Below are positions 43,510-53,639 of a DNA stretch of 64,000 nt, one piece after another. Position numbers and translations under genes: made by a program. The stretch lies in the NCBI GenBank assembly GCA_004194705.1, contig SADC01000345.1:1-64000 (forward strand), written 5' to 3'. Positions within the stretch are counted from its first letter, which is position 1, and every line of letters starts with the position of its first letter. The notes beneath the pieces were generated by a model. That model did no database searches. It saw nothing but the letters and a program-made list of their open reading frames with translations, and was not told the origin of the DNA. Source of the stretch: Ditylenchus dipsaci (taxonomy: Eukaryota > Nematoda > Chromadorea > Rhabditida > Anguinidae).

Positions 43510-44440
43510 CTGAAAAGAGAGCCAATCACTTTCAAAAATCGAAACTAGCGCCTATAAAAAATTATGGGAAAGGGGAACATGTGATAAGGAAAAGTATTGA
43601 TTGATAGCCAAGTGTAAGGAAAATAATGTTTTGAGGAAAATTATCTAAAACACGATTTCAAACAACAGGATGATGCGCAAGTTCTCAGGTTTTTAAGCTC
43701 TTCTATAAACGAAAATAGAGATAGAAAAAAAGTCAAACCCAGCCACCCACACTTACTAGCGGGATTCCGTAAAATGACCGAGCTATGTCAGGTTTTTCAA
43801 GCTTCAATGTACCAAATTTCTCAAAAATTTTACGAAAAAACCAAAATGTTTTTCAGTCAACTATATATATATATATGGATACACAAGTGCTAGTATTTCT
43901 CAATAATTGCAGCCACAGACAAGGCGTCACAAACAAAATAGCTGTCGATATCATTGCGCTTTCAAATTTTACAATTCTTCTTGGTCCAAGCCTTTCATCA
44001 ATTTTTTAGACGATTTAGTGAAGAAAAAACCGAAATTACAGCAGAATCTTACAGTCTAAAATTCCAATGTTTGCAAAAAAACCAAAAGTATGGTGATTTT
44101 GTAGACTGGATGAACATGTTGGACCGGTAAAAAAAACAAATTTGTATTTTTTTTAGGTTGAAATACACATAAAAGTGTTTTTAGTGCAATTTTTTTCTCG
44201 TCAAAACTGTTCGGAATACACAGAAATTTGGCAAAGAAAAGTTGACCGTTAACCCCGTTCCAGGAATAAGAAAAAACTGAAACCGAGCTCGGGATTCTTG
44301 AAATTGACTCAGCAGGATTATGGGACGGATTCGGATCAGATATCGATCCAACGGGACGCGTATCGGCCAATCAAGGCTGCGAGTGTTAATTCTCAAATGC
44401 GACCTATCAAATATATGGGACATATTCAAGAATGAGGAAT
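43510..44440. other. No gene seen
   Basis: AT-rich; a TA dinucleotide run at 43863-43876. No exon-like frame. Confidence 0.5.
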
Positions 44441-44446
44441 TTAAGA

Positions 44447-44516
44447 CAAACGACACCTCGATAAGCCGATACTCGAGTTCGGTCCCTTGAGGTGTCGGCT
44501 TATCGAGGTTCGACTG
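44447..44516. mobile_element. Short pogo-like hairpin MITE
   Basis: CGACACCTCGATAAGCCGAT and TGTCGGCTTATCGAGG are inverted around CTCGAGTTCGGTCCCTTGAGG. It ends CGACTG before TA (44517-44518). It matches the 19326 fragment. The outer left terminus (CAGTCG) is missing. Confidence 0.6.
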
Positions 44517-44560
44517 TATCAGACAGTATATAGAAAGTTTAGGAAGGAAGAGGCAAAAAT

Positions 44561-44632
44561 GGTGGTGCAGGAATCGAACCTGCAGTTTTCAGTTATCCGG
44601 CTGATGTGTTACCATTACACTACGCCGCCACC
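44561..44632 (-). tRNA. tRNA-like gene, isotype uncertain
   Basis: 72 nt on the minus strand starting GGTGGCGGC and ending CCTGCACCACC. The A box TAGTGTAATGG and B box GGTTCGATTCC are intact. T stem GCAGG/CCTGC is perfect, D stem GTGT/ACAC forms, anticodon stem TCAG/CTGA forms around CCGGATAA. The acceptor stem has five consecutive pairs (GGTGG/CCACC) and then a C-A mismatch. The 8-nt anticodon loop leaves GGA, GAT or CGG as candidates. It is followed on the minus strand by TTTTTGCC, a Pol III terminator. A divergent tRNA or recent pseudogene. Confidence 0.6.
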
Positions 44633-44639
44633 TCATCCT

Positions 44640-44995
44640 TCTTTTCATGGGGCCCATGTATATCTACTCTTTTTACAATATATATGGACGATATATATGG
44701 GACAATATATTTTGATTTTTGCTTATTATTCTATATTTGCTTTCAATCTTGGCATTTTATAGCTATTATATTAGGGTTCAACAGTATCATTAACTTTATT
44801 GGGTGCCTGGATTAGGGTTAGGTTAGTTTATTTTTCACAACCCCTATTAGTCGAAATAGTGAAAAAAGTTTTGTGACAAATTTTTACTTAAAAATTCGAT
44901 CTTTGTTAGAAAGATAAGTTAAGTTGAAGTGTGAAGCATAAGGTACAATGAAACACAAAAAAATTTCTAAAAGTATGTTGACGTAAAACTAATCT
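44640..44995. other. No gene seen
   Basis: ATATATGGACGATATATATGG near 44680-44700 is a short AT repeat. Nothing else supported. Confidence 0.5.
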
Positions 44996-44999
44996 TCGC

Positions 45000-45266
45000 T
45001 AAATGAACTTTAAATTCTAACAACAGATTCATGTTCAGCATGGTGATTTGCTCATAGAAGTACGCGTTAAACTTGAAGGTCACTGCGAATGTTCGAATTC
45101 CTCTCGAGACAAAAAGTATTCAAACAATTAATTTTGCGAGAGTTTAAATATTCTTCTGTCTCGAGAAGAATTCGAACATTTACAGTGACCTCTAAGTTTG
45201 AAGCGTACTTCTATGAGCAAATCGATCATGCTGAACACGAATCTGGTGTTAGAATTTAAAGTTGGA
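45000..45266. mobile_element. Foldback element, about 115-bp arms
   Basis: Arms share AACTTTAAATTCTAAC, TCATGTTCAGCATG, TTGCTCATAGAAGTACGC, AAACTTGAAGGTCACTG and GAATGTTCGAATTC with their complements, around a loop of about 25 bp centred at 45133. Target duplication not resolved. Confidence 0.85.
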
Positions 45267-45439
45267 TTAAGTAAGTGCCGAGTCAGGAAGCTTTGACTGT
45301 ATCTTGCCCAAAAAATGACTCTAATCAAGAAAAGTGACAGACACCAGTCCAAAACTCTTTAGAAATGAAATCAATGACAAAGCAAGCATTATTCGGCAAT
45401 TTGCCTCATTGAAAATGCGAATCTGTCAGGTCTCGTCTC

Positions 45440-45575
45440 GTATTTTTTTTGTTGGGACCATTTTTAGGTGTCATTAAATCGGGGTCTCCTTAAATCAAGG
45501 CTCTCATCTAGTGTATTTCAGATTAAACTAAATAAATCGGTCTAAAGGTGACGTTAAATCGAGGGTTGACTGTAA
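45440..45575. mobile_element. Decayed pogo-like MITE
   Basis: CATTAAATCGGGGTCTCC, then GACGTTAAATCGAGGGTTGACTGTA. Only the right end is intact. Confidence 0.55.
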
Positions 45576-45651
45576 AATTATGAAAAATAATGTATAAAAT
45601 AATTAACTACAGCTAACACTAACTATCGAAAAAATTAACTTTGGTCAACCA

Positions 45652-45811
45652 CAGTCGACCCTCGATTTTACGACCCACCCCCCCTTCTGACCAGCCGTAG
45701 AAGCCGTTATATCGAAGGGGTCGTAATATCGGGGGGGGGGTGGGGGATGGTGCTGGAGTAGTGTCAAGATGAGGAGTGTGAAAGTTGAGGCGTTATAGCG
45801 AAAGTTGACTG
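45652..45811. mobile_element. Pogo-like MITE with poly-C/G arms
   Basis: CAGTCGACCCTCGATTTTACG at the left and TATAGCGAAAGTTGACTG at the right. The inner pair TACGACCCACCCCCCC/GGGGGGGTGGG is inverted, with TTATATCGAAGGGGTCGTAATATCG between. The flanks are AC and TG instead of TA. Confidence 0.65.
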
Positions 45812-46089
45812 TGTTAAAAATAATCAACCATTTTCAGCAATATCTACCTTTAAATTTTTCAGCCAATTCCAACATTGCCATCACATTTAATGGGTTTACC
45901 TAAAAGCCAACAATTAAAAGTTATGGTACTGTCTTATCCATACAGGATGTTGTTGGGCTCTATATCTGAAGCCGTTTTACTGTAAATGTGTTCGGATCCG
46001 TCTCGAAAAAAGTTCGCCTTGGTCCCCTGTTGTTGTTTTTTTAAAAGTTTTTAATAAAAAATAGAGAAGAGCCAGAGTAGAGATATATA

Positions 46090-46680
46090 GTAACTAAAGA
46101 CAAAGAAATATACTAGTGATACACTAAAAAATTTTTACGATAAAAGCGAGGTGATCAATGCGGACAGAGAATTAAATTTAAGTTTAGGGTTTTGGAAACT
46201 CAACCTTACCACCCATCACTCCACCCCCTCGAATACGGACTGTACAAGTGTAAATTCTGCTAGAGAATACCCATGTTGTGAGCATAATTGCTGAGATCTT
46301 TTCTCGCAATTTTACCTAAGCACCTCCACCGCCGAACTCACTTGAAACTAAGCCCCTCAGCTAAATCAGCTGCGGAAATCAAAGAATTTTTTAAAGGGGT
46401 ATTTTCAAATAACTTTATAAAACTAAAAGGTCAAACGAGCTTGCTTAGGTCTTTTTGCTCTTATATCAACATCCAGCTTAAGCCCCATTTTGTTTTTTGA
46501 CGGACAACAAGTTTCAAGTGCTTAGTGGCCATACTAGAAAATCGGTGCAAAACTGGCACAAAACAGTACTTACTCAAATGCCATCAGAAAATGACGCCAT
46601 TTGAAGCTTAGACAGGATGCATACCGGAATGAAAAAATTCAGAAAGATATGCCACTCTTAAATTTTTGAATTTCTTATTA
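46090..46680. other. No gene seen
   Basis: A 70-codon plus frame at 46288-46500 has no domain. AT-rich. Confidence 0.45.
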
Positions 46681-47039
46681 GAGTCGACTCTCGATTTAAG
46701 GACATCCCCAAAAGTTCGTTACCCAGCTGGGTCCGACACTTTTTTTAGCTCGATTTTCGAAGCTTTTTTGAATTATGTTTTGACAGTCTGGTCGCAAATA
46801 TCGCAACGATGTCGATTTTGCGATCGTTTTGAAAATCCAAAAACTTTTTCTTCTAAAAAGCAAACGCTCGATTCAAGGACAAAGATTTTAGAAAAAAGCC
46901 TGTCCTTAAATCGAGGTTTTGCTTTTTTAGAAGAAAAAGTTTCTGGATTTTGAAAAACGATCGGCAAAATCGACATCCTGCGATACTTGCGACCAGACTT
47001 AGTAAACATTAACAGAGGTTTTAACTGGTTTCATTATTG

Positions 47040-47150
47040 GGTCACCATGGTACAATGGGGACGGGAGTAAAATCTGGAGAAACAATACAATTAGACAATA
47101 TAGATTATTGACTGGAGAACTGAAGAAGCGATCTTGCCCAGTTTCACCAC
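47040..47150 (+). repeat. Direct repeat, left copy
   Basis: ACTGGTTTC, GGGAGTAAAATCTGGAGAAAC, ACAATTAGACAATATAGATTA and GAAGAAGCG recur in the same order and orientation at about 49330-49440. The copies are 2.3 kb apart and about 75-80% similar by eye. They could be LTR-like or simply a duplicated unit. Confidence 0.7.
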
Positions 47151-47910
47151 TGAACAAGGAAGTTGCCGACTATTCATCATAAACAGCATATCTGCGTCTG
47201 GATCATAGTCACTGTCTCGTTCTTACTGACATTAAAGAAATGGATGGATCGTGATATCATCGCCATCATTTTTTCTGGAACCATCTAACACCTCCTAACC
47301 TAGCTATGTCCGTATGTTTCCGTATGCTTCCCTCCACCCGGCAGGATTATCTGTTGTTGCTTTCAGATGTTTATCTGATTGCCATCCTGGACCCGTCTGC
47401 TTAACCGCAGCACACATCATTGAGTGACTGGCACTCGCACTTTATCTGGAACATCATTCAACCCTATTTTCTACATGTGGATTTTATAACAACTGGATTT
47501 GCGGCTTGACGCCTAATTAGTTCAGCGTTGTTCTTACGAACTTTCTCAAGATACGCCAAATAAGCTGGATTTTGATTGAACTCCATGATCTGGACAATTC
47601 ACTGGATCATCATTTTGCAATGAATACGCGCGAGAACTGATATCAGTCTGCACACTTTCTGGACTAATACTGGAAAAAAATAACGTAGCTGAACTTCATT
47701 TCCATGACCCTCAAACCTATGCAACTTAACTTGAGTCTAGAGACTTCTTCGGTCAGCTGAAGACTCGTCTGAGCGCACTATTACCTAAATTTGGCCTAAC
47801 GTTCGTGAGATGAACGAAGGTCTTCTATCTGGAGCTTAGAATCTGATATCTATATACTCTTTGACCGCAAGAATCTTCTCGTCTAAGTCATCGAGATCTT
47901 TACTCTGGAG

Positions 47911-48505
47911 CATAGTTGTGCATCTCCGAAAAAACCACCACCGCCGCCGCCGCACCGCCGGCGGCGTCGCCAATACACCGCCGCCGCGGCGTCGACGCCG
48001 CAGCGCAAAAACCTTGCTAAATTTTGCGCCGCCACCGCCGCCGCTGCTTTGCCACCACCGCCGCCGCCACCGCCGCGGCACTTTTTATTTCGCCGCCGCC
48101 GGCGCTGCCATCGCCGCCACCGCCGCCGCCAGCTAACGCTTTCACTGTTCTAAAAAAATTTTCTGTTTATTTATTTTGTCATAGAATAAAATTTTGCAAG
48201 AGAACAGTAAAATCTAAATTATGTCATTTTATCATATTTTCGTAATAAATGACATTCAAACAGCATTGTTTTTTGGTACTTTGTAATTGGTGGTGCGCCA
48301 CCGCCGCCACCGCCGCCGCCACATCGCCCGCCACCGCCGCCGCCGCCGCAGCCTAATTACTCCGCCGCACCGCCCACCGCCGCCGCCGACCTCATTTTCA
48401 GCCGCCGGCGCCACCGCCACCGCCGGCGGCACCTAATATTTTGCCGCCGCCGCCTGGCGCGCCGCCGGCGGCGGCGGCGCGGTTGCGCGGCGGCGATCCA
48501 ATATG
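47911..48505. mobile_element. hAT-type MITE made of GCC repeats, 8-bp TSD
   Basis: A perfect 8-bp duplication CTCTGGAG (47903-47910 and 48506-48513) bounds a 595-bp element starting CATAGTTGTGCATC and ending GATCCAATATG. The two flanks of the interior are dense CCGCCGCCA/GGCGGCGGC tracts (about 47938-48137 and 48291-48493), with an AT-rich middle. Frames encoding Pro, Arg or Gly runs are artefacts of the trinucleotide repeat. Confidence 0.85.
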
Positions 48506-48759
48506 CTCTGGAGCCTCTGTTCACCTTCAACATCCCTTATCTTAGACTGGACCACGTAGTATCTTCCAATAGATTGGAATTACCCCCTTCCCTGGCATCA
48601 TCAACTGTTTGTCTAATCTAATTGATTTTCTAGAGACTTGTTCAAGTCCCTCTTAACATGGATTCTAAAGTAGTAAGTCTACTATATAACTTCTAGACGG
48701 TTGTGGTCACCCACCACATTTAGAGATCTTTAGTCAAAAATAAACCTTTATCAGACTAT

Positions 48760-49023
48760 GTGCGCAATTGTATCAGACTGGACCTTATTCTTCAACATTA
48801 TCTGGAACGGATTCTCGACTGTTTCGATCATCCCCACTGGATTCACGTGGATTTTCTAGACGAAAGATCCACGCTGGAGTCTCGGGAACCCCTTTTCGAA
48901 AATTTAGAGCTGGATCATTGCTTTGCAGCATGCCCACTATATCTTGATGTCCTGAAAGAAAAATTATTGACCATCGATATATCGAAAGAATCCAAGCTAG
49001 AACTTCGCGGGTACGTAACGTAG
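48760..49023 (+). CDS. Unidentified open frame inside 3-kb element
   Basis: An 87-codon frame (RLDLILQHYLERILDCFDHP, then ENLELDHCFAACPLYLDVLK) with a good protein-like composition. Lies in the CTGGA-rich interior. No domain recognised; it may be part of an unidentified element protein. Confidence 0.28.
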   Translation: MRNCIRLDLILQHYLERILDCFDHPHWIHVDFLDERSTLESREPLFENLELDHCFAACPLYLDVLKEKLLTIDISKESKLELRGYVT

Positions 49024-49329
49024 GCAGTACTACTTTTAGAAGTGTGCTTAAACTGGAGGTAGCGCAGTTGACTGAATATAGATCTGGAAATTTAATAAAA
49101 ACTTATCTGGAACTCACAATGCACTGAATTTTTGCTTGCGTCTACCTGATCCACGTAATGAGCCGTTTCCACAGAGCAGGTGCCCCTGAACACTTATCCC
49201 TACTCGGATCTTGGATGTCCAATCTTAACACTGGCCGCAATATGAACTGGATACTCGTAATGTGCTAGCACCCACGGTCCCCTTCCCCATATTTACCCAT
49301 GGCGCTACCATGAACATTAAAGAATGGTT

Positions 49330-49440
49330 TTACTGGTTTCCTTTATTAGTGCACCCTGATATAATGGCGCGGGAGTACAATCTGGAGAAACATTACAATT
49401 AGACAATAATAGATTATGATGGAGAAACTGGAGAAGCGTC
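49330..49440 (+). repeat. Direct repeat, right copy
   Basis: Partner of 47040-47150. Confidence 0.7.
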
Positions 49441-49699
49441 TTCTGCCAATCAGCAGAGGACTCGACTGAAGCTCTACCAACTTGACTTCGGCTAGGATAC
49501 CAACGGCTGGACCGCAGCACGATTCTTAGATCTTTTCCATTCACCCATGGCGTGCACCAATAGAAAACCAGCAACCTGTTCGCTTTGCAAGTGGGAGCGG
49601 ACTGGAGGAGCGAATCGAACCATATGGAGGCAATCCCGGTGTGCACCATCTGCGGACATCACAGGAGAAATCGAGTCCTTAAATCGAGAGTCGACTGTA

Positions 49700-50111
49700 T
49701 TATTTTCTGGTTATTGTGTTTACAATTTTTCGTTTGGAGTTCTTAGGATTCTGAGTAGACCCGAAAAATCTAATGTTCGGAAACAAACCGGGCAAGGAAT
49801 AGCCATGAAAGTTTTTTCAGGTGATTAAGTTTTTTTTGATACACCTGTACTGTGCTAACAATTTTATGATTACAGTTGATTTTTCTCATAAAGTACACTC
49901 TCTATAACGTACCTTTGTCTGTAACACAAACCTCAATATCCAGAGGTGTTTTTCCATATTTAGATTCTTTTCCACGCTCATATTTCCGGAAAAGCCGTCA
50001 TATTGACTTATTGTAATAAATTAGTGTTGTTTTTGCCCGTAAATTTTTGAAAAAGCACTTATTTTGCTCAACCAATACACGTGAAAAACTATCTAAAAAA
50101 CTACAGAAGAT
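49700..50111. other. No gene seen
   Basis: AT-rich; downstream of the minus-strand gene that ends at 50112. Confidence 0.5.
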
Positions 50112-50610
50112 CTATGTACTGAAATCGCCTCTAGAAAACCGTTGAAATTTCAGCAGATTCAATATCATGATGCTCATGCTCTTTTGCTTGCTTTCAACAA
50201 ATGAATCCTGAACATTTAGCAAAACTGGTGAGACCATCGATAATAGTTTTTCTGTCAGCGAAGCATTTTCGCCATTGACTACTAAGTAACAGGAGCGAAA
50301 ATTGGTGCAGTAGACAATTTTTTTTACGAGCTCTTAGCAGTCGAATAATAACAAATTTGGTATCGAACTTGTCAAAATAAAAGCCTGAACCTGAATATTT
50401 TCTCAGTAAAGGTACCCTTTTCACTAAATTGTCAATATAAGGGCGTTCTGAAACATAGATGATTTCTGTCAGCTGCTCCTCATTCTCAGAATACTCTCTG
50501 TAATGAATGTTCCGTCCTTCCTTAGACTAATTTCAAAATAACGTATCCAAATGTATTGCCTTGGTCAAGACGCTTCTCAACAATTCATAATTTTTATACT
50601 CAATTTCCAT
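50112..50610 (-). pseudogene. Unidentified gene, minus strand, broken frames
   Basis: ATG at 50608-50610 opens EIEYKNYELLRSVLTKAIHL. After two in-frame stops within 10 nt the same frame continues EGRNIHYREYSENEEQLTE, then RPYIDNLVKRVPLLRKYSG, then SGFYFDKFDTKFVIIRLLRA. At a run of eight A/T bases (near 50317) the frame shifts and continues IVYCTNFRSCYLVVNGENAS, then LTEKLLSMVSPVLLNVQDSF, ending at TAG 50112. Composition and continuity argue strongly that it was a protein gene. I do not recognise the family. The homopolymer position suggests that one break could be a sequencing indel. Confidence 0.5.
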
Positions 50611-51027
50611 TTCGATGTTTTAGTTTTAGAAGATATGGCGGTGAAGAAAATATTGAGAGAACGCAATTTTTAAAAAATATTTATATTTCTCAGTATTGAA
50701 ATGATGACAAGACTTTGTATCAATCAAAAAATGCGAAATCTGCGAAAATCGGTTTGAAATACTTTTTAAGCCATGTGAAGCTTTTTTTTAACACGTAAAT
50801 TACTGGTCGGGACATCGGTTTATTTCGACCCATAATTTTACGTAGATTATTGTTCGCAAATATGTGTACGCGTGTTTGAACGGATCAAGTGACCTAAAAA
50901 CCGGTTTGAAATAATTAATGTCAACGATTGTGAATAATCTTTCAAGAAGCACCATACTTATCTAGAAAAAAAATACTGAAAAAATGCTGGTTCCAAACTC
51001 AGTAAAATAAAATCCAAATCGTATATA

Positions 51028-51112
51028 CAGTCGAGTCTCGATATAGTGTCACCCCTCGGACTGACCATCAGGTGCCACTATACCGAGGGTGCACTATATC
51101 GAGACTTGACTG
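51028..51112. mobile_element. Pogo-like hairpin MITE
   Basis: CAGTCGAGTCTCGATATAGTG and CACTATATCGAGACTTGACTG are inverted, with inner CACTATACCGAGGGTG. TA precedes (51026-51027); the right side reads ATA and a second TTGACTGTA lies 18 bp later. Confidence 0.78.
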
Positions 51113-51129
51113 ATATGAAAAGCTTGACT

Positions 51130-51225
51130 GTATTGATGACTGTAAACTGTTGACTGTAGTTGATTATTATTTACAGTTGACCACAGTTGGTTTTTTCATA
51201 GTAAGTCACAGTTAATCGTTTTATG
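51130..51225 (+). repeat. CTGTAGTTGATTATT dispersed repeat
   Basis: TTGACTGTAGTTGATTATTA, then GTTGACCACAGTTGG and GTCACAGTTAATCG. Confidence 0.75.
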
Positions 51226-51435
51226 GGCTATGAATTTACACTTTTAAGTAAGTGAGTTAAGATTCGATATATTGAATATAATTATGACTAAAATCTACCT
51301 TGATTTAATAGATGTTATTAAGAAAATCGAAAATTAAAAGAATCACGGCTATTAAGAAGGACAAATCTGCTTGATACGCAAACAGGAAGGCATACCAGAT
51401 TACACGAAGAAAAAGAAGAAGACCATAGATTCTTT

Positions 51436-52369
51436 GGCGCTACTGTAATATACCCCCCCAAAAATCGACCTACTGTCATATACCCCCCCCAAAAACCGAC
51501 TTTTTTAGGGATGGTCAAAAACCATTTTTACACAATAATTTCGCCGTAAAAGGACCAGAAAAGCAATTTAAATGGGATTGCGGGCTGTATTGGGATGGGA
51601 AGGGATAATACAGGGCCACTTCTCGAGATGTTGGGATCATTAGAGTAATAATTCTCTAAGAGTCTAAAGGTGCTTTCAAACCAGGAACTTGTGGTGCAGG
51701 CATAAGTATAAGTACTTTTCATGGACCAAGCCCATCAGCGGGGTGGACCTCGTGGGTTTACTCATAGGCCTAGCACTTTTTGGGTGCTAGGCTGAATTTT
51801 GGATGCTGGGCTCTGGCCTGGCCTTATAGAACGAGGGAAAATGCTCTTCGTGAAAAATAAAGATGTTGAACATAGTTTTGAATACTGGGGCCTACCGCAT
51901 AAATAACTCTGGTATGCATGCTTTTTCATGCATCCAGGGTCGCTTTCGAGTGATTTGTGTCTAAGGTATTGGGTGTGCGCATCTCAACTCCAAGCCCCCA
52001 AGCCCCCTGCGCCCCCGAAGGGGGCGCAGGGGGCTTGAGAGTTAGAGATGCGCGCACGCACTTACCTTAGACATGATTCGAGAAGTACACTTGATCATAA
52101 AATGCATATAGAGTCTATTTTTGCCACGGCCCGAGTTGAAAAACATGGTAAAGCAGCTAAAAAAGTGGCCCCGTATTATTCCCTTCCCCCCAATACGCCC
52201 ATAATCCCTTTTTAATTGCTTTTCTGGACCTTTATGGCAAATTATTGCATAAAAATGGTTTTAGACACTCCTAAAAAGTCGGTTTTTGGGGGGGTATATG
52301 ACAGTAGGTCGATTTTTGGGGGGGGGTATATTACAGTAGCTTTTTGGGGGGGTATATGACAGTAGCGTC
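51436..52369. mobile_element. GGCGCTA-end element 3, long foldback, 8-bp TSD
   Basis: GGCGCTACTGTAATATACCC at the left and the complement of ACAGTAGCGTC at the right, flanked by perfect GATTCTTT at 51428-51435 and 52370-52377. Both arms contain repeated TACTGTCATATACCCCCCC/GGGGGGGTATATGACAGTA units, then a second inverted zone (GGACCAGAAAAGCAATTTAA against TTAATTGCTTTTCTGGACC). The hairpin repeat family occupies the centre. No coding capacity. Confidence 0.88.
51860..52105 (+). repeat. Hairpin repeat family, nested copy
   Basis: GGGGCCTACCGCATAAATAACTCTGG, CTTTCGAGTGATTTGTGTCTAAGG, CCCCCTGCGCCCCCGAAGGGGGCGCAGGGGG (a near-perfect GC palindrome split here at 52004-52036), then ACTTACCTTAGACATGATTC. 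Nested in the GGCGCTA-end element. Confidence 0.85.
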
Positions 52370-52379
52370 GATTCTTTCC

Positions 52380-52560
52380 TTTTTCGATAAGCTTTCACAA
52401 GCGTTCTGATATAGAGTTTTTAAGTTTTCTGCCTAATTTATGAAAGTGGTATAAGGTCGTCTAAATCAGATTTAGTGCAAAACGAATGAAAAATGGACGG
52501 CTCAGGAAGGTTCGAAAATTTGCTGGTGCCCTAAACTTTTTATATGCGCTGGTATGCTCC
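52380..52560 (+). repeat. TTAA-element right half
   Basis: Matches 32750-32943 and ends GGTATGCTCCTTTAA. No left partner visible. Confidence 0.65.
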
Positions 52561-52639
52561 TTTAAAGAGCTGAAAGTAACCGAAAAACTTCATTGTTTTC
52601 GCAAAATTTTGTTAAGTGCTTACAATTACTCATAATTTA

Positions 52640-52920
52640 AAAGGGACAATACTTTTTTTCCAACTAAAATACTTTTTTTCGACCTAAATACTCTTTTTTC
52701 CGACTAATTTTGATTTGCATTTCTTCATATATGAAATCCTTTTCTTAAGTTCGATAGCTCATTAGAAAGCTGAGATCTTGGTCTACACGAAAATGTTAAA
52801 ACTTTCAAAAAATTAAGATAAAAACTTAAAGAAAAATGCAATTATAAAAATTAGTCGGAAAAAAGGAGTATTTTAGTAGGGAAAAAAGTATTTTAGTCGG
52901 AAAAAGAAGTATTATCCATT
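52640..52920. mobile_element. Foldback element (CCGACTAAAATAC)
   Basis: GGACAATACTTTTTTTCCAAC, AAAATACTTTTTTTCGACC and TACTCTTTTTTCCGACTAATTTT are mirrored by AAAATTAGTCGGAAAAAAGG, AGTATTTTAGT and GTCGGAAAAAGAAGTATTATCC. Confidence 0.75.
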
Positions 52921-52964
52921 AAAAAGCGCACCCACTATTCAATGCATAGGTCTTAAGGCGATTA

Positions 52965-53370
52965 TTTTATAGTTTATCACAGCTAACTGACTTCAGCGCT
53001 GATCATGATTAACTGTGGAAACTGTCAACTGTGGTTGATTATCATTCATAGTTAGGCATAGTTAACTTTTTTTTATAGTTAATGACAGCTATTGATGAAA
53101 AATATCATGATTAATCTTGTGACGTTGTGTGTTAACTGTTCATCTTTTGACCCTTTACTCAAAAGTGGACACAAGTTTTCTCCGTAACATAATATTTTCA
53201 ATTAATGTCATTTTCTAAGATGTCATTAATGTCATTAATTTTATTTTGTAGGAAGAAACGGAGCTACAAGTGAGTTTTTCTTTGACAGGGTTTTATGTTA
53301 AAGATGATCATAAGACCAAACGAATCAGCGATTTGGAAGAGCGCATCCGCGCTTAAATCAAATCAAAACT
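52965..53370 (+). repeat. Composite repeat shared with 27.2-27.5 kb
   Basis: Begins with CTGTAGTTGATTATT-family words and continues through GATGATCATAAGACCAAACG and GCGATTTGGAAGAGCGC, as at 27.45-27.5 kb. Confidence 0.7.
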
Positions 53371-53387
53371 AGATGAAATTACACTTA

Positions 53388-53624
53388 CCGTATTCCTGTA
53401 ATAAACGCCCCCCCCTCGTTCAAAATCGTGTTCTTGGCATTGTGTTTTTGACCCACTTTTTGATTACTTCTCTCAGGAAAATAACCCCTCATTTTATAGC
53501 TAGTCTCACTGGCTACAAAATGAGGGGTAATTTGCCTAAGAGAAGTATTCAAAACGTGGGTCAAAAACACAATGCCAAGAACACGATTTTTGAACGAGGG
53601 GGGCGTTTATTACAGGAAATACGG
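53388..53624. mobile_element. CCGTATTYC MITE, TA-flanked, 237 bp
   Basis: CCGTATTCCTGTAATAAACG at the left, complement of CGTTTATTACAGGAAATACGG at the right. TA at 53386-53387 and 53625-53626. Long inner arms (AAAATCGTGTTCTTGGCATTG, ACCCCTCATTTTATAGC). Same length as the 5353 element and homologous to 63503-63744. Confidence 0.9.
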
Positions 53625-53639
53625 TATTTATGCTGACGC

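Larger units (their letters stand above)
46681..49697. mobile_element. Pogo/Tigger-like TA-flanked element, 3.0 kb, composite
   Basis: GTCGACTCTCGATTTAAGGAC near the left end is the exact complement of the right end (GTCCTTAAATCGAGAGTCGAC). TA at 46679-46680 and 49698-49699. Inside the left end is a secondary foldback (46770-47000; TTTTTCTTCTAAAAAGC against GCTTTTTTAGAAGAAAAA), then a CTGGA-rich, less AT-biased interior with direct repeats and a nested hAT MITE. No pogo transposase (DDE) frame was recognised. Confidence 0.75.

Noticed and set aside
47836..48245. Long frames rich in Pro, Arg, Gly and Ala on both strands
   Set aside because: They are translations of the GCC trinucleotide tracts inside the 47911-48505 MITE and occur in several frames at once.
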